Shown: positions 33,854 to 46,414 of the stretch, piece by piece
Layout of the letters: the number at the start of each line of letters is the position of its first letter
Numbering within the stretch: the stretch's first letter is position 1
NCBI GenBank assembly: GCA_028622995.1
Contig: JAJQJQ010000011.1
Coordinates: forward strand, 558,001 to 622,000
DNA from: Panagrolaimus kolymaensis
Lineage: Eukaryota; Nematoda; Chromadorea; Rhabditida; Panagrolaimidae
DNA: 64,000 nucleotides
Direction of reading: 5' to 3'
Translations under genes and position numbers: made by a program
Notes under the pieces: generated by a model
What the model saw: the letters and a program-made list of their open reading frames with translations, nothing else
The model's database searches: none
What the model was told of the DNA's origin: nothing

Positions 33854-36800
33854 TTATTTATGCCTTTCTAATTAATTGTTAGTCACTTACGCATTAGCTT
33901 GCGAAAATATATTAGTTAACGGCCTAACCTAGCACCAAGTAATACAACAAAAATCTTGAATAATTTCAACAAAACTTTTCTTTTCGTTCCCTCACTTTTT
34001 AGTTTTTTTTTCGTGAATCATAATTTATTTTTAATTTCCTTTTTTTAATGGAAGTTAGTTAAAAATGGCTGCATGAAGAAAAGAAAAGTGTGAGAGAGAA
34101 AGCTTTGTACGCTGATTATAATCTTTTTTCTTCAAACAAATAATAAAAAAAAGCTTCAGCCCGAGAAGATGATGGAGAATTGAGGGCATTAAACCTGACA
34201 CTACCATCCATCCTCATCATTTTCACAATCAAAATCAAAAAATCACTGAATAATAAAAAAACGAATGAGTGAACGGAAAGAAAAAAAAAACTACTGAATT
34301 TTTTTTTGACAAAAATGATTTTTGACAATGTCTTAAAATTCATCAAATTTTATGAGCTTTTTTTTGTTTTAAAACACAAAAGAGAGTGAAGGAAGCGACA
34401 ATGTCGATGTCGGCGTTGTTGTCGTCCTTCAAAGTTAACGATGACAGAAATTTTTTTTGTTGTTGAATGGTGTTTTTTACAAAAGGGTGTTTTTTGTCTT
34501 TTTTTGGGGTTCTATTCTTTCTTTGAAGAAGGTAATTATAATTTGTTGTTTTTTTTTTGGAGAATTCAAAAAAGAGCTTTTTCATTACTCGAAGCTGCTT
34601 TGCTTTGGAGGACTTCGAAGGCCATCATGATTTTTTTGGAGCTATGAATTAGTAAGAGTCAGTCGAAGCAAAAGCGACCGCGGTTGCAGTGGCAATGACC
34701 TTCAAAAAAATACAAAAAGCAGCAAAAGAATTTTGGTAATGATTTTTTTTCTTAAATGCGGCACTTTTTTTTGATTTACAATGTTTTTTTGAATTATTCA
34801 AAAAATGACAAAATGATTTTTGACATGATGAAGGGATTTTTGCTTTGATAGTGGCGGCGAAAAATTATCAAAAAGATGGTTGTCAGCAAGTTTTTGGGAG
34901 GTAATGATGATTGAGTTTGAAAGTTTTTTTTGGCATGTCAGTCAGAGTTTTCAGAAAAATAAAAACAAACTTTCATGAGGGTAAAGAAGAAAAAACGACT
35001 TAAAAGTATAAAAGGAATACTATGTCTTTTTGTTGTTTACATAAAATTTAAGAATTCACAAATGCTACAATTTGTTTTGCTGGAATCCAAAATTTTTTAT
35101 TTCAAGAAAGCCTTTCTTCAACAGTAATTAATTACTTTCTCAACTCCACAAATTTCGAAAACCTTTTTTTTAGAATTTTGTCGTAACTTCTTCATAAACT
35201 TGCGCTTCCTTTTCCATTTCAGTCGGCTTGGAAATACTGTACTTTCAGTTGCCCAAAAAGTTTTTTAATTGCCTGGAAAAAAAGTTCTTTCGTAGATAAA
35301 TGTTTTTGTTTGCTCGCTTTATTTTAACTAGGGTCTGCTATTATCGTAACTTTTGACATTTGGTTTTTTCATTTTCATCTTTTCCATTTGTAATGAAGAT
35401 AGCTCTTTTTTCTAATTATTTTACACCCATCAGCAACTATCGCTCGTTTACCGTATCTTTGACATTTAGATTTTTCTTTTTTTTTCACTGCTATCTTTTT
35501 TCTTCTTTTGAGAGTCTTTGCATCCCGAAAGTTACAAAATCATATACATAATGCAAATGAGTTTTTTTCTTCTTCTTTCGTCGTTGATCGGATGAAGAAA
35601 AAAAAGTAAGCAAATGCCCGTGTTTTTTTGTTGTTGTTGCTTGCATCGAAAAAAACCGTAAAGTTTTTTTTTCATTGGCAAAAATGAGAAGAAAAAAGTT
35701 TATCAAAAAAAACCCTGAAAAAAATATCTTTGTGTTTTTTCTTTTTCCACCTTTTCTTTAACAGAATACTTTTCATTTATTTTTTGGGTTTGATTGACAA
35801 ATAGCTTTTCATTGAAAATTTCTTGTACTACCTCCTTTAATCAATCATACATAAACGAGAAAGAAAGAAAAAAGTGCCATGTTATATAATTTCTTTTTGT
35901 CCTTGATAAATATGTATGGTGATGCTGCTGCGAGAATATGATTATATTGCGTTTTTTGTCCCTCATTTTTTTATTACCAAAAAATTGGTTTTTTAGTTTA
36001 TTGAAGAAAAAAAATTATGGCTTCATGATTGCTTTTTCATTTTTTTGATATTTGGCGTGTCGCCCAACTAATCATCACCGATAAAAAAAACGCTTGCAAT
36101 GCTAAAGTAAAGAACTGATCGTAATCAGTAAAGAAAAAAAAGATGCTGTGTTGACAAAAAAAAAAGTAAAGCAAGTGTTTTTTTTCTTCTTATGTGCGCT
36201 TTTTTATGGTGATTGTAAAAAAGTAAAAAAGTAGACGATATGGCTGCTGATTTGATTTCATGAGTTCTCTAATAAAAAAAGAGTAAGAAAAAAATGTTCT
36301 TTAATGGGTGCTAATTTAAAATGGATTTATGGTATCACATATGAAAGAATCCAAGATACATGGGTTTTTGAGACAGTCGTAAGGGGTTAGATGTGTCGTT
36401 AACAAGCAATTCAAAACAAAATTGACAAAATCTCCTGGAGCTTTCTTTCTCAATTTTCCGTTGAAATCGTTTCTTAAAAATTTTATGATGAAATTTGTAG
36501 GTGGTCTAATTTAAGTGTTTTATTTATTACAATTTTTTTAAATTAAAAATTAGATTTTATTTTTTGAAAAGATTGGTTGAAAGTTTCTAAAAGCTATAGA
36601 GAAGAGACCTTGAGAAAATGAAACTAGTTTTGGGAGATGAATTCGAAAGCTGATAGAAAAATGTTTTTATTGGAGAAAGCAACCAGCTGATACTCACAAA
36701 GCTTGTGTGTTAAGCAGAGTCTCCAAAATCACGCGATTTAAAAAAAAACAAAGACGATTTTATCTTTTTAAAATTATTATTATTTTGATAATTTTTCTAA

Positions 36801-39800
36801 CATTTTTTTGATTTTACCGTTTTCTTTTCCCTTTCTTTTTCATCTAATCAGTCTTTCCATTTCTTCCATGCGCCTCTCATCTCTTTTTTGCATTCCTTTT
36901 TCATTCTGACACTTAATTAATAAACTGTTTAACTTTGGTTTCTTTTTACCGAAATTTTCAAAATAACACATAAATGTCCTTGTCAAATTCGAAGGAAGAA
37001 GAAAAAATTAAAAGCTGTCAACCCAAAAAAGTGACCGATTATTCATATACCACCTCTTTCTTTACTGGTCAGTAAAGGAGCCAGTCGGCTGCCAAAGCTT
37101 GATCATTCATTTATTTTTTCATAGACTTCCAAAATAAGAAAAGCGGCCTTGAAATTGTTTTGGATTTTTTGACTAAAATATTAAAATGCCGAAAGATTAA
37201 TAGACTCCCAAAAAGGAGAAATATTTTCGGCATATGTTTTTTATGTGAATTTTATTAATTAAGAAAAAAAACTAACGAGTTAGGCTCGGCTGGTTTTTGA
37301 AGCATGTAAAAATGTAAGGTGTTGAAATTTCTGTATCAGATTTTTTTCTTAAAGTAATTTTTTGTAACTTTTTTATTTGTTTTTAAAATTTTAAATAATT
37401 ACCAAAGACACAAAGGTTAATAGATTGGTGAGAGTCATAATGGCGCCAAAAGCAATAGAATGCGCAATCAGCAAATAAATATTATATCAAAAAAAGGAAC
37501 AAAAAACTAAAAAAAAGAGAGGGAAAAAAAAGACAATTGAATGAATGCATCATTGATGAAGGTTGTTTAGTTGTTGTTGTGTGTTTGGAGGAAAAAAGAA
37601 ATAATGGGTGGAAAAATGATAATAGCGGTGGCGGGAAATGAAAGCTTGAAAATAGGTAACTTTTTTAAATTTTCAAGTAGTCTAAAAACAATGTATAAAT
37701 ATTATTTAAATATTCTTTTAAAGCTTTTAAACGATTGTTATTTTGTTCATTGTTTTTTATCTCAATTTTTTTCTTGATTTTGAAGCTTCCAAAACCTCAA
37801 CATTTTTTCTTATAAGAAAAGTTATTTTTGGCTTGAGTTTTTATTTTTACACTTCTTTTAGTGAATGATGTATGCATGAATGTGTACATAAGTGCTTAGA
37901 AAAATATTTGAAACGTGAAAGGCTTAAATTAAAGGCAAACCTACCGTTTCCAAAAAGATGAAATTCAAAAACCGTTTTGCTTGCTTTTTGTTTGTCACAC
38001 AGAAGCTAATCTTTTTCTTGCTCAAAGCTATGAACGAGAACTACAGTATTGAAAATAAAAAATTTTTAAAGCTCGATTGTAAACCAAAGAATTTTTTGAG
38101 TTTTGAGCCAAACCAAATTTAAAAAAAAAGTTTAATTTTGTTTTCTGATTCAATCATTTTTTTGCCATTCTATTCTCTTTTTTTCTTCACAATTGTTTGT
38201 TTGCCTCTTAATCATCTCTCATCTTCCCATAATTTTCCCTCGCATTTTTCTTTTGTGATTTTCTTTTTTTTTCAAAATAAATAAACTGACGCTAATCTTA
38301 GGTAATCGCTTCGCCGGAGGCAGATGACGACTATAAACGACGACGACGCAATCTTGGCGCCAGATTCTCGAATGAAGAGACTAAATAAAAAATAAGAAAG
38401 AAAAGAAGGCCAAGGCCTTCATTTCAAAAGAAAAGATATATACAATTTATTTTTTTCGAGAAAGACTGAAAATAATTTTTTTTACATTATTATTTTTGGC
38501 GGGAAGCTTTCCGTGTATTTGTGGCGTCGGTTTTTTTCTTCTATTTTATTTCAAGCGTTGTTCATGTTATCATTTCTTCATCGTCCCTTTCTCCTTCCTT
38601 TTTCTTTACTTTGGCTGGCCATCATTAAAGGATAACGTTCTTGTTGTTTCGTCCTTTTTTCTATGTTTAAATTGCGGGCGGGCTACCTGCTAAGAAAAGA
38701 TAGAAAAAAAAGTGTCCATGAACGTTTGTGTTTATTTTACTTTTTTTGTTTGTGATCATTGTGGTTTTTCTTGGAGATTTTTTCTTGGAGGCTTGATGAG
38801 TCAGAATGTATTTTTCCTCAAATTTTGAAAGTAAATATAATTCTAACTTCTCTGGAGAACCAAAAACAAAAAAATCTTCTTAACTTAATCCACCTCCATT
38901 GCTCGCAAATATGTCGACAAATTCAAATAAAATTTGGAAAAGCCTGAGAATTTCTTCGAATTAATAAAATAAGAATCAAAAAATTGTGATTTTGCAAAGT
39001 GGATTTTAAGTATTTAAATTTTTTGGTCTTCCCATCTCGGGAATTATATCATACTCTTGAATTTAGTGCCAGTTCCAACTAATCTAAGTTTTTTTACAAC
39101 AAACATTCAAGGCTACACTCTTTTAAAACTTTTTTTACAACCCATTGTTTCCTTAATCTTTCTTTCTCTATATTTATTTAAATTTTTTTCTTCTTCAACA
39201 AAATTCCATTAAAAACTAAAAAAACTTCTATCATCACTGTGTTTTTTTATTACCGCAATTTTAGTTCAAGGACGTCAAAAAACATCTCATTCTCTCTTCT
39301 CTCCATTTTTAACTTCTTTAACAAACAAAAAACAGTTACATAAAAAAAATAATGCAAACAAAGACATTGTTGACAGACGCCCTTGTTACTTGCTAATTAC
39401 CACCTGCAATTTTATTATACTTTTGTATTTGACAAAAAAGAGAGAAAGGAATTAACAAATTTGATGTCTCCATTATTCTCCCTTCTTTTTTCACATCCAT
39501 CAAGGCATTTTTTAAATTTATTTTTAAACAAAATGTCTTCATCTTTTTAATGGGAGAAAAAATGACTGTACCGTAAAAAAATTCTTTCTATTTGGATGCC
39601 ATTATTCTTACTTATAAATAGGAAAGTTTTTTTTATAAAAGGAGGTAAGATTAAGAAGGCGTGAGAAACTGTCAAAAGAGATTTCTTTTGTAGAAAGCAG
39701 ATGATGATGACTATTTTGAACAAAAAAAAGAAACAGGATTTCAAAATCTGGGTGTGGGAAAGTTTCAACATCATTGTTGAATTATTGAAACTATTACAGT

Positions 39801-42800
39801 CATAATCGTAAGAAAAGAAGAAAGACTTCAATGTTTCAATTGAAATGTTTGAAATAAAGCATGAATCATTGTTTACTTTTGTAAATCCTTTTTTTATTAT
39901 TACTGAATTAGTTTAGAAATGCTACGGTAGCAGTTCATCACATTTTCTAACTTTCAGCTTGAACATTCTTCTGCAGGCCTTTCCTTGTTATTTTTTACTT
40001 TTCTCTCTTTTTAAATTCACAATTTCCCTCACTTTCTCTCCGGTTAGAAAAAAAAATAGTACGGAAGTATCTCTCTCCCTCTCTTTTTCTTGTTCTTGTT
40101 GTTTTTTTAAATTAATGACTTATGTCATTTGAAACAAATACCAAAAAAACAAGCTTTCTTTTTTATTTGATGAGCACATGATTATCGCTGCTTCTGATGT
40201 TGTTGACATTTTTCAAGAAGCTTTCATTTTTTATTACTCCTCGAAGGGACACAGCAAAGATTATAATCATTCATGATCCATGTTCCTTTTTTTTGTTTTG
40301 AAAAAAAGACAATGAAAAGCAGCTTCTCTCCCGCCAATATTTTTTTAATGCTTTGTTTTTTGTCATTCATTATTTTTGTCATCGTTCGTCATCTTCAAGG
40401 GCTGATTAGTAATGGAGGAGGCTATTTCCTCATATCTAAAAACTGTCTAAAATCTAAGAAGAGGCAACACAATTTCGAGAAGTTCCTTCATAGCCGAGGT
40501 GAGCTAATCTATGGCCAATATTGAAATCAAATTTCCCTCTCATTTTTTTCGAACATGTTGTTTCATTAATGTTTCTATTTTCTATATTTTATGTTTTTGT
40601 CTTTTTTCTTCTGGTTTCAGGCGGGTTGGCAGTTGGCCAAACCATTGTGATTTTTCATTTTTTCGCTATCACATTTTCATCTTTCCAAAAAAATAAAGTA
40701 ACAAAACAAAAAATGTGTCTTTTTCTTTTGCGCAATAACAATAACTTTTCGGTTGGCTATACGCCAGTTTTTCGCGCCAAAATTTTATATTATTGAACTT
40801 GGCCAAAACCGGATGACTGCATCAAAGGGGTAAAAAAGCTGGTTATTAAGGGTCATAGAGCGATGTTGTTGATGTTGATGAGAGTAAAGGGTATTTTTTT
40901 AAGGATGAGGCATGACAGATCATGCAAAACAAAGAAGACGAAGAAAAAAAACTTCAATGTTTGATGCCTTCTGGAAGGTTTAAGTTTTTGATTTTTTGGA
41001 ATTGACTGATTACAAAAAGAAGCTGATGTGAGAGGTAAAAAAAACAAGAAAAAAATAAAATGAAAATAGCAACAATAAGCATTGATGAGTTTTAAAAAGA
41101 TGATGAGTGACAAATTTAGAACTAAAGAAGCATACGATAGTAAGAAGTGTAGCGTAAAAATGAGATACCGAAATAAAAAAATTCTGCCAGATTGAATACT
41201 AATTTTTCTTTATTGAATTTCCTTTCTCTCTCTCTTACAAGAAACAAATATTTTTTGAAATCTCGATCTCTTTTTAAAAGCTTTTCATGTTTCATTATTT
41301 TTTATCTTCCTCTCAAGCTTCTTTGTCTAATTTTTTTAATCAATGTTTAAAAAAAATGATTCACAACTAGTTTCGTTATTTTTTTTTTACCCCTCGAATT
41401 TTTCTTCTTCGTTTTTTGATAATATATTTTGGTATTGCTTCTTTTTTTGCGTGATATTGTTTTTTTCTTTATTTTTTTGGCGGGCTTTAAGTCGTTTTTT
41501 TTCAACTTCTGAAATAAAATAGAAAAAATAAAATAATAAAAGGGTAAAAAAACGCGCCAAATCTTTGACAAAAAACATGTTTTTTGTTGTTAATGCAATA
41601 ACATAGTTGTAAAAAATCTCAGCTCTTCTCTTTACTTCGTTTTCGCTTTCTTAAAAAGGGTGAGAATATTGAAGAAAAATAAGTTTCAGGAAAAAAGGCG
41701 GAAAAAAATGAGAGTTGAGTTAACATGTAGGTAAAAAGTGCGGTTGATGAATCAAAAGGTAAAATGGTGGTTGCAATTGAAGAGAACGAAAAGAATAAAG
41801 GGTAAAAGGGAAGTCGAAGAAATATGTACATGAGTACTTGTGGTTAATATTTGAGCCAAAAAGGTTGAAAGAGTTAGAAAACAAAAGTTATGTTATTGAG
41901 TTTAATCATAGTCAAAAAAAAAGAGTATGATTAATTAATGACCATTTAGAAAACAATGTGTTACTTGGAGATACTTACTTAGGTTATAAATGTTAAAGAA
42001 AATTTTAAGGTTAAGGAAAGACCTTATTTATTGCATGTAGGGTTTTAGAACTTTATTATTCCATAAAAAGCAAGTAATAACAGCCAGTTATTAATTGAAA
42101 ATCAAATAAATTTAATGAAATCTTAATTTTAAAATTTTTTATTAGTGTCTCATTTTTTGAATTTTGGAACATGCTTCACTTCTTTCAACAACAAAAAAAT
42201 TGTTAATGGTCTTTAGAAATAACAGAATGACCACTGACTAACTAACTAACAGGTAACAGCAGTCAGTCATTTTTTCTTCTTTCATCATCGCTTTTTTCAT
42301 TTTTTTGAATTCTTAAAAAAAACATCTGTTGTTGGTGTATTTTAACATCAAAAAAGGATCTAAAGCGCAAATGTCTTCAATGCTCTTTTTTTTCTTGATT
42401 ATGCAAAATAGATGAGTCAGAAGAATTAGTTCCGTAAATAAAAACCAAATTAGACGTTTTTTATGTTTTTGTATCCTTAAAGTATCTCAAAATACGTTGA
42501 TGGTCGATAGATGCCATGAATGTCAAAATTAGCATTTTCAAACCAAAGATAAAATTAAAAAGTCTCACTAACGGTTTTTTTTAGGAAAAAACTACTGAAC
42601 GAGCCTTTGCAGCTACTAAAAAAAGCCTGCAAAAAAAAGTTTGAGAGCGCAAAAGTTTTTTTAAAGTGGGTTTACTGACTTTTCTCTTAGAAAATGAACG
42701 ACGGGAAGCAAAGTGGCATAAAATTTATGGGATTTCATTTAACTAAAAAACGGGGAGAAAAAAATGATTTATTGGTTAATATTTTTATTATTACATAATA

Positions 42801-45345
42801 ATAACTGGTCGCAATTATATATTTTTGAATCTATGGCGAAAGCTGTCGTCGTCGTCTGTCTTATCTAACATCGATGGAAGGTTAATCCGGGTCGAGGATA
42901 ATGCATTTTTTTTCTTATTCGAAGATCCGATATTTATTTTGTGGAAGCAAAAGCTGGTGACAGAACACAACAACAGCTGTTTTTAAATCCATTAAAAATT
43001 GAGAAATCGAAGTGGTAGTTATCGCATGTAAAGTGTTCATTCGAAAAAATGGATATTTTGAGATTCTTGTTAGACTTTTACTTTTTTTAAAAACGACTTT
43101 ACGATTGCCTTATTTTTATTGTTTGTTTTCTTTTATCTTGCCAATTTTCAAATTTTTTTCAAATCTTTTTTTGTTTTTCAAACATTTATTTTCTCAAATT
43201 TAATCTCCGCGTTTTTTAAAGCAAAAAATCAAAAATACACGAGCTTTGCCAATTTCTTACTGTAACTCTCGATGTTTTTCTTTTACAAAGTTTTGGAAAC
43301 TTTCTTGTTTTTATTAAAACATACTTCAAAGAAAAAACATTAAACAAAAAAATCTTTTCTCGAATATAAATATTTTTCAAATAAGCCGAGAAAAAATAAA
43401 ATATTATTACTTTCCTCCATCAATGGCATTAGTGCCAGCCTGTACAACATTTGCATTTTCTGTTATATTTGCACAAAAAAAATGCAGCAAGCAAATGCTA
43501 GTTTTCATGATTCATTCCCAATCGTCATGAAACGTGTAAAAGGGAGAAACGGAAATTGAGGCGATGGTTGAGTGAAGAGACAACGAAGCTTGAGAAAAGC
43601 TTGAAGAAGAATGGCTTCTTAACGTCAAAAATTTTATTAACAAAAGTTTTGAAATGAGTTAAAGTAGCAGCATATAACAGGAAAAAAAGGAATCTTTTTA
43701 GGTTTTTTACAATAGCAATTTTTATTCTTACTTTTCCATTTTTTCTTTCAAATATATGCATTTGAATCAAAGTCTTTTTTAAAGATAAAACAAGCAAGCA
43801 CGATAGATGCTTTCCTTCTTCGGCAATTCTCGACTCTACTCTCTTTTTTGCTTCTTTTTTTGCTTATCAAAACTTGCCGATCATCAAAATATTTGCATAT
43901 TACTTTTTCATTTTCCCATTTTGCTTTGGCTCTTTTTTTTTTTTTGCTGACAGATTCCTCTCTTAAAAAAAAACAAAAACATAAGCCGCAACTTTTTTAT
44001 TTGTGAAGGTCAAAAATATTATTATTACTTTATTTCTTCATACCGCTTATACCTTTTTGATTTGATTGGATTCGATCAGCAAAAAAATTAAACTCATAAA
44101 ATGCCGATATTAAATTATTGGAATGTGCCATTCATGATGGAGACTTTTGAAGAAGAAAAAAATTATCTTGATCGCTTTGCTTCTTTCTCTTTCTTTCGTT
44201 TCACGGAGGCATTTTTTTACTGATTGCCGTCGTTCATGGACTGGTCTTTATTATTGCGCGATCATCTCCACCTCTTTTTCTTCCTTTGAAGGCTCTGAAA
44301 TTAAGAGGCAACCGACTGCATTGAAAAAAAGAAGAAAGATGATTGGAGGCGGAGCAAATTCTCAAAAAATAGGCGGATTCCTTTCTAACTGAAAAAGAGA
44401 AGAAAGAGAAAAACTAGAAAACTAAAAAACGCATACACATACACAGCCAAAGCCGCCATGAGATGATGGCAGTCGACAGTGTTTTTAATTTTTACTAATA
44501 TTTTTTTAAAATCGTACAATTTTTTCTCGAAAAGCTTTGTATTTTTTTTAATTGGAAAAAATTTCTTGATTCCATTTTCTTTTTATGGCTTTTTTTGATT
44601 TTGCTTGAAAAAAATAAATGAGGGTGGCGTCCGAGCAGTGTTGGCTGTCCTTTCGAATGGCTTGGGCAACGAGCCAGCTTGCTTGCTCTAAATGAGTAGT
44701 GAGTGTATTTGTTTGCTGGCTGATGCAGCAGCTTCATTTATGCTTTGACAACGCACAGACAACCAGTCGCCTGCCTTTTTTCCTCTCTTTTATATATTTT
44801 TATTTTCGACGATAAAAAAACCTTTTTCTTCTTTTTTCTTTGACCAATCGTAAGTTTTTGTTTTCTTGTTGTGGTCAGTTTTCTTTTGGAGTTTCCTACG
44901 TTTGCTTTGTATTCGACGTATTTGACTCAACGGTCAGTGCGTCGCTCGCTCCATTGGGTTATTCTCCAAGTTTAAATTCTCTATGTTTTTTTTACTGTTT
45001 TGTCCCGATTCCATTCCATTCACCCCTCAATTAATTGCCAACCTCTTGAACTTCCCATTTATTTCCATTCTCCAGCTCTCATTCAAATATCTATCGCGTG
45101 CTGCTTCGATTACTACCTATCTTTTGTTTTTTTATTCTCCTTGACCTTTTTTTATAATTCTTAGTGTTTTTTGTCACTCATATTTATTCAATACTAAAAG
45201 CGTGAATGTGCAAGATATTCGTCGCTAGCACTCTCCCTTCAGCTTTGGATTATCCCTTTTCTCGATCTCTAACTCCCATCTCCTTTCTCGTTGGCTCGCT
45301 GGCTCGATCTGTCTCGATATTAGTATTCAGTCAGTCATTTTTACA

Positions 45346-45375
45346 ATGGCACCGCCCTCACCCAACCGGACTTGA
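45346..45375 (+). promoter_or_regulatory. Candidate upstream ORF in the CDK-inhibitor leader
   Basis: ATG at 45346 opens nine codons (MAPPSPNRT) and stops. It lies in a GC-rich block about 440 bases before the main start and upstream of the acceptor TTTTTCAG at 45738-45745. Whether it is in the mature leader depends on the unknown transcription start and on trans-splicing. Confidence 0.3.
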
Positions 45376-45784
45376 CCTTGCCGCGTTTCAACGGCGCCGC
45401 TACAGCCGCAACTTGGAGCTCTCTCCCTTTCCCCTTATTTCTTTTTTACATAGCTCTTTTGCCTATTTTTTTTTTCTGTTGTGGGTTGTTTCACTCGAAT
45501 TCATTGCGCATTGCCGAGAACGGCGCTTTTTTACATTTTTTCTTTCTATTTTTTTTCTTTCTCCGATCGCTTGGTTTTTTTCGTTCTCGCGAGCATCGAG
45601 AAAAGAAATTTTTTTTCCATCTCTGTCTCATTTTTTCGCTGCAGTCGTTGTCGTGTTTCGTTTATTTTTTTCGTGTGCCAAAAGAAATAAAAAAACGCGA
45701 TGCAATTTATGAGTGTCAGAAATTAATTTTTCTTTATTTTTTCAGGCATCAAAAAAATTGTGCAAGCAACCAACCAAGCCAATC

Positions 45785-46414
45785 ATGTCTGATGAAATTG
45801 AACTCCCTTCATTCACTCCAAAAAAGTCCCACGCAAAAAGAAGCTTATTTGGAAAGCCCGATTTAGCAGCCAATGATGTCTTTTTGACTCGATTACTCAA
45901 TGAAATTATGATGGAAAAATCAAATCAATGGGATTTTGATTTTCATAATGGAGTTCCACTTCCATCTTCATCCAACTTTGAATACACTGCTGTCCCTGCA
46001 TCCAATGTGCCCGGTTTTTATTCATGCAACTCATTGGCTTCATCCCGTCAAACTTCATCCTCTTCCCTTTCATCTGGCTCGGATTCAGAAAATTATAATC
46101 CTTCGGGTTCCATGATCGATCTTGATTCATCAATGGAAAGCGATGATTTCAAAAATAGCTTGAAATCACCTCAAAAATCCATTAGCACTCCAAAGAAAGT
46201 TCGTCAACCTTTATTCCTTCGAAAAAAGCTTTCTGCCAAACGATCATCCAAAACCATGGCTGCTTCAAATGATCAAAAAATTACTTCACATATGACTCTT
46301 CGGGTTTCAAAACGTATTATCAAAAAGACTACTGCCACCGGTGCCACCAAAAAGCTTAATGGATTCCATCAATCAGCTTCCGCAACAAATTTAAATACTG
46401 TTAGAGAAGCTTAA
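45785..46414 (+). CDS. cki-1: p27/Kip-family CDK inhibitor (first of tandem pair)
   Basis: Single coding exon, 209 residues, preceded by a splice acceptor ending at 45745, so the leader is cis- or trans-spliced. The CDK-inhibitor domain spans about residues 18-80: cyclin-binding KRSLFG (18-23), a linker helix, CDK-binding QWDFDFHNGVPL (48-59), and a downstream aromatic stretch (FEYTAV...FY). The tail is Ser-rich, then strongly basic (LRKKLSAKRSSK, VSKRIIKK), a likely nuclear localisation signal. Minimal CDK sites occur at Thr11-Pro and in STPKK. Family members bind cyclin/CDK complexes in the nucleus and drive G1 arrest. The frame is open further upstream, but that part reads through the acceptor and is not coding. 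Assignment to cki-1 as opposed to cki-2 is tentative. Confidence 0.88.
   Translation: MSDEIELPSFTPKKSHAKRSLFGKPDLAANDVFLTRLLNEIMMEKSNQWDFDFHNGVPLPSSSNFEYTAVPASNVPGFYSCNSLASSRQTSSSSLSSGSDSENYNPSGSMIDLDSSMESDDFKNSLKSPQKSISTPKKVRQPLFLRKKLSAKRSSKTMAASNDQKITSHMTLRVSKRIIKKTTATGATKKLNGFHQSASATNLNTVREA

Larger units (their letters stand above)
29811..45784. other. 16-kb A/T-tract-rich region without convincing genes, upstream of the CDK inhibitor
   Basis: Translated in all frames it gives only short Phe/Lys/Ile-rich frames with no conserved motif and no splice-linked partners. Long T and A tracts recur throughout. Small GC-richer islands stand out, for example near 32980-33020, 34650-34700, 38290-38370, 42830-42890 and 45290-45420. 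The heptamer GTCAGTC occurs in the same orientation at 32982, 34658, 34937, 42262 and 45330. It lies between the receptor kinase and the first CDK inhibitor and is most simply read as its regulatory domain (inference). Confidence 0.55.

Noticed and set aside
45206..45866. Overlapping 164-168 codon frames before the CDK inhibitor
   Set aside because: Two frames open at once in a pyrimidine-rich leader; the second runs through the splice acceptor. No protein signature.
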